64,000 nt of DNA, taken from assembly GCA_003347645.1 (NCBI GenBank), contig QDFX01000010.1:62001-126000 (forward strand), in the 5' to 3' direction. Position numbers and translations under genes: made by a program. The notes below the pieces were generated by a model. It had not been told where the DNA came from. It was given only the letters and a program-made list of their open reading frames with translations, and made no database searches. The DNA comes from Rhizobiaceae bacterium CPCC 101076 (GTDB taxonomy: Bacteria > Pseudomonadota > Alphaproteobacteria > Rhizobiales > Methylopilaceae). Shown here in pieces: positions 35,585-44,531 of this stretch (position 1 is its first letter; each line of letters starts with the position of its first letter).

Positions 35585-35720
35585 AAGGGCCCGACCCGGC
35601 TTGCACTGAACTAAGTCTCTAAGACTTTCGTCGTTAGCGCGTCACGGACCATCGTCAACCTCTCGTTAGGGATCGGCGCCGCACGGATGCTGGCAGCCGG
35701 CCGTCAACGAGGGGCGGGCT

Positions 35721-37433
35721 ATGCAGGCCGATATCTTCAAGGACATTCTCGTTCCGGTCGTCGGAGGTTTGGGCATCTTCATGCTCGGCCTCGAATTCAT
35801 GTCCAATGGCATCCAGGCTCTCGCCGTCAGCCGGATGCGAACGCTGCTCGGCCAGATCGCCGGCACCCCGATCAAGGGGGTGATGGCCGGCACCTTCATC
35901 ACCGGCATCATCCAGTCCTCGACCGCGATGACGGTGATGGTGGTCGGCCTCGTCAATGCCGGCGTGCTGGGTTTGCGCCCGGCGATCAGCGTCATCATGG
36001 GAGCGAATATCGGCACGACGCTCGGCAACGGCCTGATCGCGCTGCCGCTCGGTCCTCTAGGACTTCTGCTCGCCGGCTTCTTCGCGCTGATCTATGTGTT
36101 CTCGAACAATCACAAGGTCCGCAACATCGCGCTGGCCTGCATCGGCTTCTCGCTCATCTTCTATGGCCTGAATTTGATGACCGGTGGCCTGCGGCCGCTG
36201 CGCTCCATGCCCGAGGTGATGGAGGCGATATCGAGCCTCAACGCCGATAATTTCACGGGACTGATCACCTGCGTGCTGATCGCAGCCGGCATCACGGCGA
36301 TGATCCATTCGTCCTCGGCGACAATCGGCATCGTGATGGGTCTCGGCGCGGCCGGCGTCCTCGAGTGGCAGACTGCCGTCGCGTTTTCTCTCGGCGCCGA
36401 TCTCGGTACCACGATCACGTCCTGGATCGCCTCGTTGAACCTGACCAAGAACGCCAAACGCGCGGCCTACGCTCATATCTCTTTCAACTTCATTGGCGTC
36501 GCGGTGATGCTGCCGCTGTTCTTCCCGTCGATGATCCTCCTGACCCACATCATGGGCTGGTTCGGCGGTGATCCAGGAGTCGCGCAGGTGGTCGACGGAA
36601 AGGAGATCTTCCCGCTCGTCCCGGTCGCGGTCGGCATCTACTCGACCTGCTTCAACCTCTTCAACACGGCTCTCCTCTTCCCCTTCGTCAGCGTGTTCGA
36701 GCGTGTTCTCCTGCGTGTCGGCCACGACGCGTCGGAGGACGTCGAGGACTATTCTCACGCCCGCTATCTCGATCCGAAGGATCAGGCCGATCCGAGTCGC
36801 GCGGTGCCGGCCGTGCAGAAGGAACTCGCCCGCTATCTCGACGCGGCGCGGCTGTTCCTCGACATCGGCCGCGGCAGCAAAACCGCGCCGAAGGATACCC
36901 GTGATCATTACTCCTCTACGGATATCCTGAGCCGCGAGATACGGACGTATACGGCAGGCATGTTCAGGCCGGAGCTGCCATATGCGCAGACAGACCTCGT
37001 CGCGAGCCTGATCGAGGAGGCCGACTTCACCGCGAGCCTGGGCGAGACGCTCTACCAGACTGCCCGTCGCGTCGAGCGCGAGAACTTCTCGACGGCCGGC
37101 CGCGCTCTTGCCGAAGTGGTGCTCGATAAGATCGCCGAGGCGATGACGGTTCTCGCCCGCGAGGCGGATGGCGAGACGGCAGTCGCCGCCGACGTGGAAA
37201 CCCGCTTGCCCGAAATCGCGGTGTTGCGCGAGCAGTGCCTGAAGCTCGGGCCCGAACTTCCGGCGGCCGAGCGCGGCTCGCTGCTCGCGCTTCTCGGCAG
37301 CGCGGAGCGCGCCTTCGTGCTGATCGAACGTATCGATGCCGAGCGCCGCTCGGTGTCACGCACCGTTCGCCCGCGTCCGGTGGCCGAGACCGGCCCGGAA
37401 CTGCCGCTCGCCGGCGCCCCGGTGCCAGCGTGA
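35721..37433 (+). CDS. Na+/phosphate cotransporter with PhoU-like C-terminus
   Basis: 570 aa. Two inverted NptA repeats are visible (GTFITGIIQSSTAMTVMVVG and AAGITAMIHSSSATIGIVMG), each with the QSS/HSS motif of Na/Pi-II transporters. The last 200 residues are helical and PhoU-like (ELPYAQTDLVASLIEEADFTASL and EVVLDKIAEAMTVL). It imports phosphate with sodium at the inner membrane. PstS follows 78 bp downstream across a hairpin. Confidence 0.92.
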   Translation: MQADIFKDILVPVVGGLGIFMLGLEFMSNGIQALAVSRMRTLLGQIAGTPIKGVMAGTFITGIIQSSTAMTVMVVGLVNAGVLGLRPAISVIMGANIGTTLGNGLIALPLGPLGLLLAGFFALIYVFSNNHKVRNIALACIGFSLIFYGLNLMTGGLRPLRSMPEVMEAISSLNADNFTGLITCVLIAAGITAMIHSSSATIGIVMGLGAAGVLEWQTAVAFSLGADLGTTITSWIASLNLTKNAKRAAYAHISFNFIGVAVMLPLFFPSMILLTHIMGWFGGDPGVAQVVDGKEIFPLVPVAVGIYSTCFNLFNTALLFPFVSVFERVLLRVGHDASEDVEDYSHARYLDPKDQADPSRAVPAVQKELARYLDAARLFLDIGRGSKTAPKDTRDHYSSTDILSREIRTYTAGMFRPELPYAQTDLVASLIEEADFTASLGETLYQTARRVERENFSTAGRALAEVVLDKIAEAMTVLAREADGETAVAADVETRLPEIAVLREQCLKLGPELPAAERGSLLALLGSAERAFVLIERIDAERRSVSRTVRPRPVAETGPELPLAGAPVPA

Positions 37434-37439
37434 TCGAGT

Positions 37440-37459
37440 GCCGCCTCTCCGGAGGCGGC
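37440..37459 (+). terminator. Terminator-like hairpin after the Na/Pi gene
   Basis: GCCGCCTC and GAGGCGGC form perfect 8-bp arms around a TCCG loop, 7 bp after the stop. The T content downstream is modest, so it is an attenuator or weak terminator before pstS. Confidence 0.55.
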
Positions 37460-37511
37460 CCGTTCGCTCTGACCAATATGTACGGCGCTGATCGCCGATT
37501 GGAGCACATCA

Positions 37512-38558
37512 ATGAGGCTTGCTCTTCTCGCGGCCGCGGCCGCCGCCATTCTCTGCCTGTCGGATTCGCCGTCTGTCGCCCAGGGCGTTACCGGAGCGGG
37601 TTCGACCTTCGCTCATCCGGTGCTGAACCGCTGGTCGCAGGCGTATCAGAGGGAACAGTCCGACGCCGAATTCCAGCCTGTCGGATCGGGCCTCGATTAT
37701 GAGCCGATCGGATCGCAAGCAGGCATCATGCGCGTGCGGGCGAGGGAAGTGGATTTCGGAGCGACCGACGTACCGCTCGGATCGAAGGAGCTGGAAACGC
37801 TGGGTCTCGTTCAATTCCCGATCGTTATCGGTGGCGTAGTCGCCGCGGTGAACGTCGGAGGCGTCGAACCCGGTCAGTTGAAACTCACGGGCGAGATCCT
37901 CGCCGACATCTATCTCGGCCGCATCAAAATGTGGTCGGACTCAGCGATCAAGACACTGAATCCCGAGCTGAAACTGCCTGATGTGGCGATCAACGTGGTT
38001 CGGCGTTCGGACGGTTCGGGAACCACCTATAATTTCACCGACTACCTCTCGAAGGTCAGCACCGACTGGCAGACCCAGATCGGCCGCGCCCTCTCCGTGG
38101 CGTGGCCGGTCGGTCTCGGCGCAAAAGGCAATGGCGGTATCGCCGACGCGGTGAAGGGCACGCTGAACTCGATTGGTTATGTCGAATTCGCGCAGGCGCA
38201 GAAATCCGGCCTGTCCTATGCGGCGCTGAAGAACCGTGCCGGGAATTTCATCGTACCGAGCCGGGACAGTTTTCAGGCTGCCGCGGCAAGCGTGGATTGG
38301 ACCGCAGCCAGCGATTTCAACCTGCTGCTGACCGATGCCGCGGGCCCGGATGCCTACCCGATCGTCGCGACGACCTTCGTCGTGGTGTCGAATGCCAAAC
38401 CGGCATCACGCGGCGTGCGTGCGACCCTCGACTTCTTCCGCTGGTCGCTTGAGAAGGGTGGGTCCGCGGCAGCCGAGCTCGGCTATGTGCCGCTGCCGCC
38501 TGCGCTCGTCGGGCAAATCAAGATCTATTGGGCGCGTTCGATCGGCGTCGAAGGTTAA
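37512..38558 (+). CDS. pstS: Phosphate-binding protein PstS
   Basis: 348 aa. Signal peptide (about 1-24), then the PstS hallmark GAGSTFAHPVLNRWSQAY, RAREVDFGATDVPLG, and RRSDGSGTTYNFTDYL, which contacts phosphate. It lacks pstCAB neighbours, being next to the Na/Pi transporter instead; the membrane complex is presumably encoded elsewhere. Nothing certain follows in the first 100 bp after it. Confidence 0.92.
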   Translation: MRLALLAAAAAAILCLSDSPSVAQGVTGAGSTFAHPVLNRWSQAYQREQSDAEFQPVGSGLDYEPIGSQAGIMRVRAREVDFGATDVPLGSKELETLGLVQFPIVIGGVVAAVNVGGVEPGQLKLTGEILADIYLGRIKMWSDSAIKTLNPELKLPDVAINVVRRSDGSGTTYNFTDYLSKVSTDWQTQIGRALSVAWPVGLGAKGNGGIADAVKGTLNSIGYVEFAQAQKSGLSYAALKNRAGNFIVPSRDSFQAAAASVDWTAASDFNLLLTDAAGPDAYPIVATTFVVVSNAKPASRGVRATLDFFRWSLEKGGSAAAELGYVPLPPALVGQIKIYWARSIGVEG

Positions 38559-38698
38559 GGTCCGAGGGCGAACGAGTTTCTGCGACTGACACGTCGGAAC
38601 GGCGATTGTCGAAGGCCAGCTGGGCCTACCCGACCCGGTCAACCCGAACCAATTTTCTTCGGCAACGATCTCATCCACCGGGCGAGCGCGAAAAGCGC

Positions 38699-38719
38699 TT
38701 GACATGTTTAGTTATAAAC
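38699..38719 (+). promoter_or_regulatory. Promoter and possible operator of the ABC-dha operon
   Basis: A perfect -35 TTGACA (38699-38704) is followed by GTTTAGTTATAAAC (38706-38719), a palindrome with 5-bp arms, and then TACTTA near 38724 as a weak -10 (19-base spacer). The palindrome lying between -35 and -10 fits a repressor site. It sits in a 263-bp gap, about 100 bp before the first operon gene. Confidence 0.5.
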
Positions 38720-38821
38720 TTCCTACTTAATTCGCTGAGCAGATCGTGACACACGGTCGCGAGCAGTGGATCAGAGGGTAAAAGCCCCCCGCTGTTGAAC
38801 GCTCGGCAAGGGGAGGACGAT

Positions 38822-40153
38822 ATGAAAGTGCTTCTGCGTGCGGCGTTTGCCGCGAGCGGGATGTTGGCCCTTTGCCTGTCTTCAAACGGCGCGGCTGCCC
38901 AAGACAAATCCTTGACTCTATGCTGGGCCGCCTGGGATCCAGCCAACGCGCTCGTCGAACTGTCGAAGGATTTCACCGCCAAGAGCGGCATCGCGATGAA
39001 GTTCGAGTTCGTCCCGTGGACGAGCTATGCCGACCGCTTCCTCAATGAACTGAACTCGCGCGGTAAACTCTGCGACCTCATCATCGGCGACAGCCAGTGG
39101 GTCGGCGGCTCCGCCGAGAACGGCCATTACGTCAAGCTGAACGATTTCTTCGAGAAGGAAGGAATCTCGATGAACGACTTCGCTCCGGCGACGGTCGTTG
39201 GCTATTCCGAATGGCCGAAGAACTCACCGAACTATTGGGCACTGCCAGCGATGGGTGATGCGGTCGGCTGGACCTACCGCAAGGACTGGTTTGAACGGCC
39301 GGAACTGCGCGCGGAGTTCAAGACGAAGTACGGGCGCGAGCTCGATGTGCCGAAGACCTATGACGAGCTGAAGCAGATCGCCGAATTCTTCCAGGGCCGT
39401 ATGATCGACGGCAAGAAGGTCTATGGAGCGTCGATCTATACCGAGCGCGGCTCGGAGGGCATCACGATGGGCGTGACCAACGTCCTCTACGATTACGGCT
39501 TCCAGTACGACAATCCGAAGAAGCCCTATGAAATGAAGGGCTTCGTGAATTCCAAGGATGCCGCCGCGGGACTCGAATTCTACAAGAGCCTTTATGACTG
39601 CTGCACCCCGCCCGGCAGCTCGGACGGCTACATGGCCGAAGGTCTCGATGCGTTCAAGTCGGGCCAGGTCGCCTTGCAAATGAACTTCTTCGCCTTCTTC
39701 CCCGGCCTCTACAAGGACCCGGCGGTCGGCGGCAAGCGCATCGGCTTCTTCGTCAATCCGGCCGGCCCCAAGGGCCATTTCGCCCAGCTCGGCGGACAGG
39801 GCATCTCGGTCGTGTCGTATTCGGACAAGAAGCAGGACGCGCTCGCCTACATCAAATGGTTCGCCGCGACGGACGTGCAGAAGAAGTGGTGGTCGCTCGG
39901 CGGTTATTCCTGCGCCAAGGCGGTGCTGGACGACCCGAGCTTCCCGGCGAGCGCTCCCTTCGCGCAGCAGTTCCTGGACTCGATGGCCATCGTGAAGGAC
40001 TTCTGGGCCGAGCCTGCCTATGCCCAACTGCTCCAGGCGATGCAGCGCCGCACCCACGACTATGTAGTCGCGGACAAGGGTACCGCGCAGGAGGCGCTCG
40101 ACCTGCTGGTCAAGGACTGGACCTCCGTCTTTGAGGAGGAGAACAAGCTCTAG
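38822..40153 (+). CDS. Sugar/polyol ABC transporter binding protein
   Basis: 443 aa from the ATG at 38822, just after GGGGAGGA. Signal peptide to about residue 26 (GAAAQD), then the family-1 solute-binding pattern KSLTLCWAAWDPANALVELSKDF and a DLIIGDSQW strand. The pocket region is rich in Trp (FVPWTSY, YWALPAMGDAVGWTYR), typical for sugar binding. Likely ligand is a ketose or polyol feeding the dihydroxyacetone kinases downstream (inference). Confidence 0.9.
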   Translation: MKVLLRAAFAASGMLALCLSSNGAAAQDKSLTLCWAAWDPANALVELSKDFTAKSGIAMKFEFVPWTSYADRFLNELNSRGKLCDLIIGDSQWVGGSAENGHYVKLNDFFEKEGISMNDFAPATVVGYSEWPKNSPNYWALPAMGDAVGWTYRKDWFERPELRAEFKTKYGRELDVPKTYDELKQIAEFFQGRMIDGKKVYGASIYTERGSEGITMGVTNVLYDYGFQYDNPKKPYEMKGFVNSKDAAAGLEFYKSLYDCCTPPGSSDGYMAEGLDAFKSGQVALQMNFFAFFPGLYKDPAVGGKRIGFFVNPAGPKGHFAQLGGQGISVVSYSDKKQDALAYIKWFAATDVQKKWWSLGGYSCAKAVLDDPSFPASAPFAQQFLDSMAIVKDFWAEPAYAQLLQAMQRRTHDYVVADKGTAQEALDLLVKDWTSVFEEENKL

Positions 40154-40171
40154 ACAGAGCTTCCGGCAATC

Positions 40172-40197
40172 ATCGCGCCGGGCCCGCCCGGCGCGAT
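40172..40197 (+). terminator. Stem-loop between binding-protein and permease genes
   Basis: ATCGCGCCGGGC (40172-40183) and its perfect complement (40186-40197); in practice 10-bp arms with a 6-base loop. It should protect the binding-protein mRNA and reduce read-through to the permeases, as at dppA. Confidence 0.75.
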
Positions 40198-40227
40198 CAC
40201 CGCCTTGTTCCTTGTGACGAGAGAGCG

Positions 40228-41196
40228 ATGACCGAAGCGTCCACGACTTCGAGACCGGGCCTGGTGGAACAGGTGATCCGGCGCCACCCAGACCCGGTGT
40301 CCGTACGGTTCAGGGGGCTGTCCGACCGGACCATTGCCTGGCTGTTCATCTCGCCGACAATCGTTCTGCTGCTGGCGATCAACCTGTTTCCGCTGCTGTG
40401 GACGGTCTACCTTTCGTTCACGAATTACCGCGCGAACCGGCCGAACGCCGAACTCCGCGGAATGGGCACGACCTATTACGAGCAGATCCTCAGCGATCCC
40501 GATGTCTGGGAATCGATGCAAGCGACCGCGCATTTCGTGATCGCGACGATCGCCATCGAAACGGTGCTCGGCTTCGCGATCGCCTATCTGATCGACCGGA
40601 AGTTCCGTGGACACGCCTTCTGGACGACGGTGATCCTGATCCCGATGATGCTGCCGCCGGCCGTCGTCGGAAACTTCTGGAAGTTCCTGTACCAGCCGCA
40701 GAACGGCCTGTTCAATGCGATCGTCGCCCCGGTGCTCGGGGTGTCGCCCGGTTCGTTCCAGATGCTTGGCGACGTGCAGCTCGCACCCTGGTCCATCATC
40801 ATCGTCGATGTGTGGATGTGGACGCCTTACGTCGTGCTGATCTGCCTCGCCGGGCTGCGTTCCATTCCCGACTATCTGTACGAGGCCGCGGAAGTCGATC
40901 GCGCGTCGCCGTTGCGCCAGTTCTGGTCGGTCACCCTGCCGATGGCGCTGCCGTTCATCATGCTCGCGGTGCTGTTCCGCGGCATCGAGAACTTCAAGAT
41001 GTTCGACCTTGTGAACCTGCTCACCTCGGGTGGGCCCGGTTCGACGACCGAGGTTGCCTCGATCACGCTGAAGCGCGCCGCGTTCGAAAGTTGGCGGACG
41101 GGCTATGCATCGGCGCTCGCCGTCATCCTGTTCGTCACGGTATTCGGGCTCGCGAACATCTACGTGAAAGCCCTCAACCGAGTGAAGCAGCGGTAG
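40228..41196 (+). CDS. Sugar ABC transporter permease (UgpA/MalF type)
   Basis: 322 aa, six membrane segments, starting with a cytoplasmic lead and LSDRTIAWLFISPTIVLLL. The EAA loop reads YLYEAAEVDRASPLRQFWSV and contacts the ATPases. Pairs with the permease starting 10 bp downstream. Confidence 0.92.
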   Translation: MTEASTTSRPGLVEQVIRRHPDPVSVRFRGLSDRTIAWLFISPTIVLLLAINLFPLLWTVYLSFTNYRANRPNAELRGMGTTYYEQILSDPDVWESMQATAHFVIATIAIETVLGFAIAYLIDRKFRGHAFWTTVILIPMMLPPAVVGNFWKFLYQPQNGLFNAIVAPVLGVSPGSFQMLGDVQLAPWSIIIVDVWMWTPYVVLICLAGLRSIPDYLYEAAEVDRASPLRQFWSVTLPMALPFIMLAVLFRGIENFKMFDLVNLLTSGGPGSTTEVASITLKRAAFESWRTGYASALAVILFVTVFGLANIYVKALNRVKQR

Positions 41197-41206
41197 GACG
41201 ATCGAG

Positions 41207-42160
41207 ATGCCCGCTCTCAGCACCGCACATTCCGTCGTCGCCCCATCCTCCACGTCGCGGTGGATCGCCGGTACGATCGTCATCACCTATGCGGTGATCA
41301 CCATGATCCCGCTCGTCTGGATCGTGCTGACGAGCTTCAAGACGCCGCCGGATTCGATCGCGTATCCGCCGAAGGTTGTCTTCGAGCCGACGCTCGAGGG
41401 CTATTGTAACCTGTTCACGACGCGCACCCGCCAACCGCCCGAATATATCGCGTCGCTGCCCCCCGCCGAGGATGTTTGCGACGAGATCGCGCGCAGTCGC
41501 AATATGGTGATCGCGGGTCCTTCAAACGTCGTCCCGCGCTTCGTTAATTCGATTGTGATCGCGTTCGGCTCGACGTTCCTCGCGGTGCTGCTCGGAACGC
41601 TTGCCGCCTACGGGTTCTCGCGCTTCAAGGTGCCGCTGAAGGACGATCTTTTGTTCTTCATCCTGTCGACGCGGATGATGCCGCCGGTGGCGGTCGCGAT
41701 CCCGATCTATCTGATGTACCGGGAGCTCGGACTGACCGACAGCCGGCTCGGGATGATCCTGCTGTACACCGCGGTCAACGTCTCGCTGGCGGTCTGGCTG
41801 CTCAAGGGCTTCATCGACGAGATCCCGCGCGAATACGAAGATGCGGCGATGGTCGACGGCTATACGCGGCTGCAGGCGTTCCGGCTGACCGTGCTGCCGC
41901 AGGCCGCGACGGGGATCGCGGCGACCGCGATCTTCTGCCTGATCTTCGCCTGGAACGAATATGCGTTCGCGGTGCTGCTGACCTCCGGTGAGGCGCAGAC
42001 CATGCCGCCCTTCATCCCGTTCATCATCGGCGAGGGCGGCCAGGACTGGCCGGCGGTATCGGCCGCAACCACGCTGTTCCTCGTTCCAATCTTCGTCTTC
42101 ACCATCCTGTTGCGGAAGCATCTGCTGCGCGGGATCACGTTCGGAGCGGTGCGCAAATGA
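41207..42160 (+). CDS. Sugar ABC transporter permease (UgpE/MalG type)
   Basis: 317 aa, six membrane segments, with EAA loop REYEDAAMVDGYTRLQAFRL. A periplasmic insert with a Cys pair (residues 65-95, YCNLFTTRTRQPPEY and VCDEIARSRN) is longer than in MalG and may be specific to this transporter. Its stop overlaps the next small gene by ATGA. Confidence 0.92.
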   Translation: MPALSTAHSVVAPSSTSRWIAGTIVITYAVITMIPLVWIVLTSFKTPPDSIAYPPKVVFEPTLEGYCNLFTTRTRQPPEYIASLPPAEDVCDEIARSRNMVIAGPSNVVPRFVNSIVIAFGSTFLAVLLGTLAAYGFSRFKVPLKDDLLFFILSTRMMPPVAVAIPIYLMYRELGLTDSRLGMILLYTAVNVSLAVWLLKGFIDEIPREYEDAAMVDGYTRLQAFRLTVLPQAATGIAATAIFCLIFAWNEYAFAVLLTSGEAQTMPPFIPFIIGEGGQDWPAVSAATTLFLVPIFVFTILLRKHLLRGITFGAVRK

Positions 42161-42390
42161 TCGTGGACGAACATTCTCGCCGAACGAACATCGAGGCCCG
42201 TCCGCCCGGCTTCGTCAGCGGGTTGCTGCGCCTGCGCCGCGCGCCATGGGAAATGGTCGCCACCATCCTGATCGGCGCAGGTGTCGTCATGCTGATGCAG
42301 CCGCTTTCGATCGACCTCTACGGCTGGTCGTTCGCGGTCATCCTCGGCGGGACCGCGATGTTCCTCGTCGTCAGCCATTTTCCGGATTAG
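42157..42390 (+). CDS. Small two-helix membrane protein of the ABC operon
   Basis: 77 aa with two membrane helices (about 35-51 and 56-73). Rhizobial glycerol-type ABC operons carry a small integral membrane protein at a comparable place (GlpU, DUF2160), which this gene may parallel; the sequence itself is not clearly that family. Overlaps the permease by ATGA and is 4 bp from the ATPase gene. Confidence 0.6.
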   Translation: MIVDEHSRRTNIEARPPGFVSGLLRLRRAPWEMVATILIGAGVVMLMQPLSIDLYGWSFAVILGGTAMFLVVSHFPD

Positions 42391-42394
42391 CGGC

Positions 42395-43504
42395 ATGGCA
42401 GAGATCAGGGTCGAGAACCTCCACAAATCCTTCGGCACTTTCACCGCTGTGGTGGAATCAAACTTCACTGTCCGTGACGGCGAGTTCTTCGTCATGCTCG
42501 GCCCGTCCGGGTGCGGGAAGACGACGACATTGCGCATGATCGCGGGGCTGGAACTGCCGACATCGGGCCGCATCCTGCTGGGTGGCGAGGACGTGACGTT
42601 CAAGCGCGCCTCGCAACGCGACATCGCCTTCGTATTCCAGCTGTTCGCGCTCTACCCGCACATGAACGTGCGCAAGAACATCGCCTTTCCACTGGTCAGC
42701 CAGGGCATGCCGAAGGCCGAGATCAAGGCCGCGGTGCAGGAGGCGGCGCGCCTGCTGCGGATCGACCATCTCCTCGACATGCCGGTTTCGGGGCTGGCCG
42801 GCGGCGACCGCCAACGCGTTGCACTGGGGCGGGCGATCGTGCGGAGACCCAAGGCATTCCTGATGGACGAGCCGCTTGGGGCGCTCGATGCGGAATTCCG
42901 CGACATGATGGTGCATGAGCTGCGCGGCCTGCACGACCGCATCGGCGCGACCACCGTCTATGTGACGCACGACCAGATGGAGGCCATGTCGATGGCCGAC
43001 AAGATCGCCGTGATGAACCACGGGGTCGTCGAGCAGTTCGGCACCCCACAGGAAATCTACGACAATCCCGCGTCGACCTACGTCGCCGATTTCATCGGAT
43101 CGCCGCCGATGAATCTCTTGCCATGCGAGGCGGCGCTCCAGCCGGGTGCGACGGAAATCCGGCTCGACGGCCGTCCGATCGCCATACCCCGTCTCGCCGA
43201 GGCTGCGGGATCGATCCGACTCATCCTCGGTGCACGGCCGGAGCATGTGCGCCTGGTCGACGAAGGCGGGCTGCGTGCCGAGGTGATGGGCGTCGAATAT
43301 CTCGGCACAACCCAGATCGTGACGCTTTCCACGTCGTATGGCCTGGTGCGGGCGCGCGTCTCGTCCGGAACGACTGTCCGGCGCGGCGAGACTCCGGGCC
43401 TCGTCTTCAAGACGGAGCGCCTGTCGCTGTTCGACGGGGCGAATGGCCGCGCTCTGCGCACCACGACGAGTGCTGGCATTCAGCCGGGAGGCGCAAATGG
43501 CTGA
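42395..43504 (+). CDS. Sugar ABC transporter ATP-binding protein 1
   Basis: 369 aa of the MalK/UgpC type: Walker A GPSGCGKTTT (residues 36-45), Q-loop VFQLFALYPH, Walker B AFLMDEPLGALD, switch His YVTHDQMEAM, then a C-terminal TOBE domain. The signature reads LAGGDRQRVALG instead of LSGGQ, a notable departure at two positions. Overlaps ATPase 2 by 8 bp; the pair probably works as a heterodimer, as in glycerol GlpST systems. Confidence 0.92.
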   Translation: MAEIRVENLHKSFGTFTAVVESNFTVRDGEFFVMLGPSGCGKTTTLRMIAGLELPTSGRILLGGEDVTFKRASQRDIAFVFQLFALYPHMNVRKNIAFPLVSQGMPKAEIKAAVQEAARLLRIDHLLDMPVSGLAGGDRQRVALGRAIVRRPKAFLMDEPLGALDAEFRDMMVHELRGLHDRIGATTVYVTHDQMEAMSMADKIAVMNHGVVEQFGTPQEIYDNPASTYVADFIGSPPMNLLPCEAALQPGATEIRLDGRPIAIPRLAEAAGSIRLILGARPEHVRLVDEGGLRAEVMGVEYLGTTQIVTLSTSYGLVRARVSSGTTVRRGETPGLVFKTERLSLFDGANGRALRTTTSAGIQPGGANG

Positions 43505-44531
43505 CGTCCGGCTGAAAGGTCTGAGCAAGACGTTCAACAAGCGGCTGGCTGTCGACGATCTCTCGCTCGACATCCGCCACGGCGAATTCTTCGTGCTTTT
43601 GGGACCCACCGGTGCCGGCAAGACGACAACCCTGCGCCTGATCGCCGGTCTCGAGCGGCCGGACAAGGGCTCGGTTTCGATCGGCGGGCGCGACGTGACC
43701 CACAGCGAGCCCGCCGAGCGGGACTGCGCCTTCGTCTTCCAGCAATACTCGCTTTATCCGCACTTGACGGTCTACGACAACCTTGCCTTCCCGCTGAAAT
43801 CGCCGCTGCGGCGGCTTTCGAAGGAGGACATCGATGTCCGCGTCCGCGAAGTCGCCGAAACTGTGCATATCTCCCACAAGCTCGACAGCAAGGCGACGCA
43901 ACTTTCGGGCGGCGAGATGCAGCGGGTCGGTATCGGGCGCGCGCTTGTCCGACGGCCGAACATCTACCTCATGGACGAACCACTGTCCTCGCTGGACGCG
44001 CGGCTGCGCTCGGACCTGCGGCTCGAATTGAAGCGGATCCAGCAGGATACCGGCGCGACCCTGCTCTACGTCACGCACGATCAGATCGAGGCGATGACGA
44101 TGGCGAGCCGCATCGGCATTCTGGAGAACGGCCGGCTCGTGCAATGCGGCACTCCGCGTGAGATCTACGAGAATCCCGCCAGCGTGTACGTCGCGACGCG
44201 GCTCGGCACCCCGCGCATCAATCTGCTGCCAGCGGGCGTCATTCCAGCGGGGTCGGAACCCACCGGCACCAGCGTCATCGGCGTCCGCACGGAACATGTC
44301 GTGTTAGGCGATCCAAGTTCCTCGGCGTCGAAGGCCCGGATCGGCAAGGTGGAGCGGCTCGGCGACCAGACCTTCCTGCATGTCGATGTTGAAGGCCACA
44401 AACTGGTGCTGCTCGCCGATCCCCATGTTGCACTTGAGGCGGATCGCGCGGTCGGGCTGTCGCTGCGCGCGCCTCTGTTCTTCGCCGCCGACGGCGCGCG
44501 GATCCACGCCGGACAGGAGGCGCGGCAATGA
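43497..44531 (+). CDS. Sugar ABC transporter ATP-binding protein 2
   Basis: 344 aa starting MADVRLKGLSKTFNKRLAVD; the longer open frame upstream lies inside ATPase 1. Walker A GPTGAGKTTT, canonical-like signature LSGGEMQRVGIGRAL, Walker B YLMDEPLSSLDARLR and a TOBE domain. It therefore retains a better signature than its partner. Its stop overlaps dhaL by ATGA. Confidence 0.92.
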   Translation: MADVRLKGLSKTFNKRLAVDDLSLDIRHGEFFVLLGPTGAGKTTTLRLIAGLERPDKGSVSIGGRDVTHSEPAERDCAFVFQQYSLYPHLTVYDNLAFPLKSPLRRLSKEDIDVRVREVAETVHISHKLDSKATQLSGGEMQRVGIGRALVRRPNIYLMDEPLSSLDARLRSDLRLELKRIQQDTGATLLYVTHDQIEAMTMASRIGILENGRLVQCGTPREIYENPASVYVATRLGTPRINLLPAGVIPAGSEPTGTSVIGVRTEHVVLGDPSSSASKARIGKVERLGDQTFLHVDVEGHKLVLLADPHVALEADRAVGLSLRAPLFFAADGARIHAGQEARQ

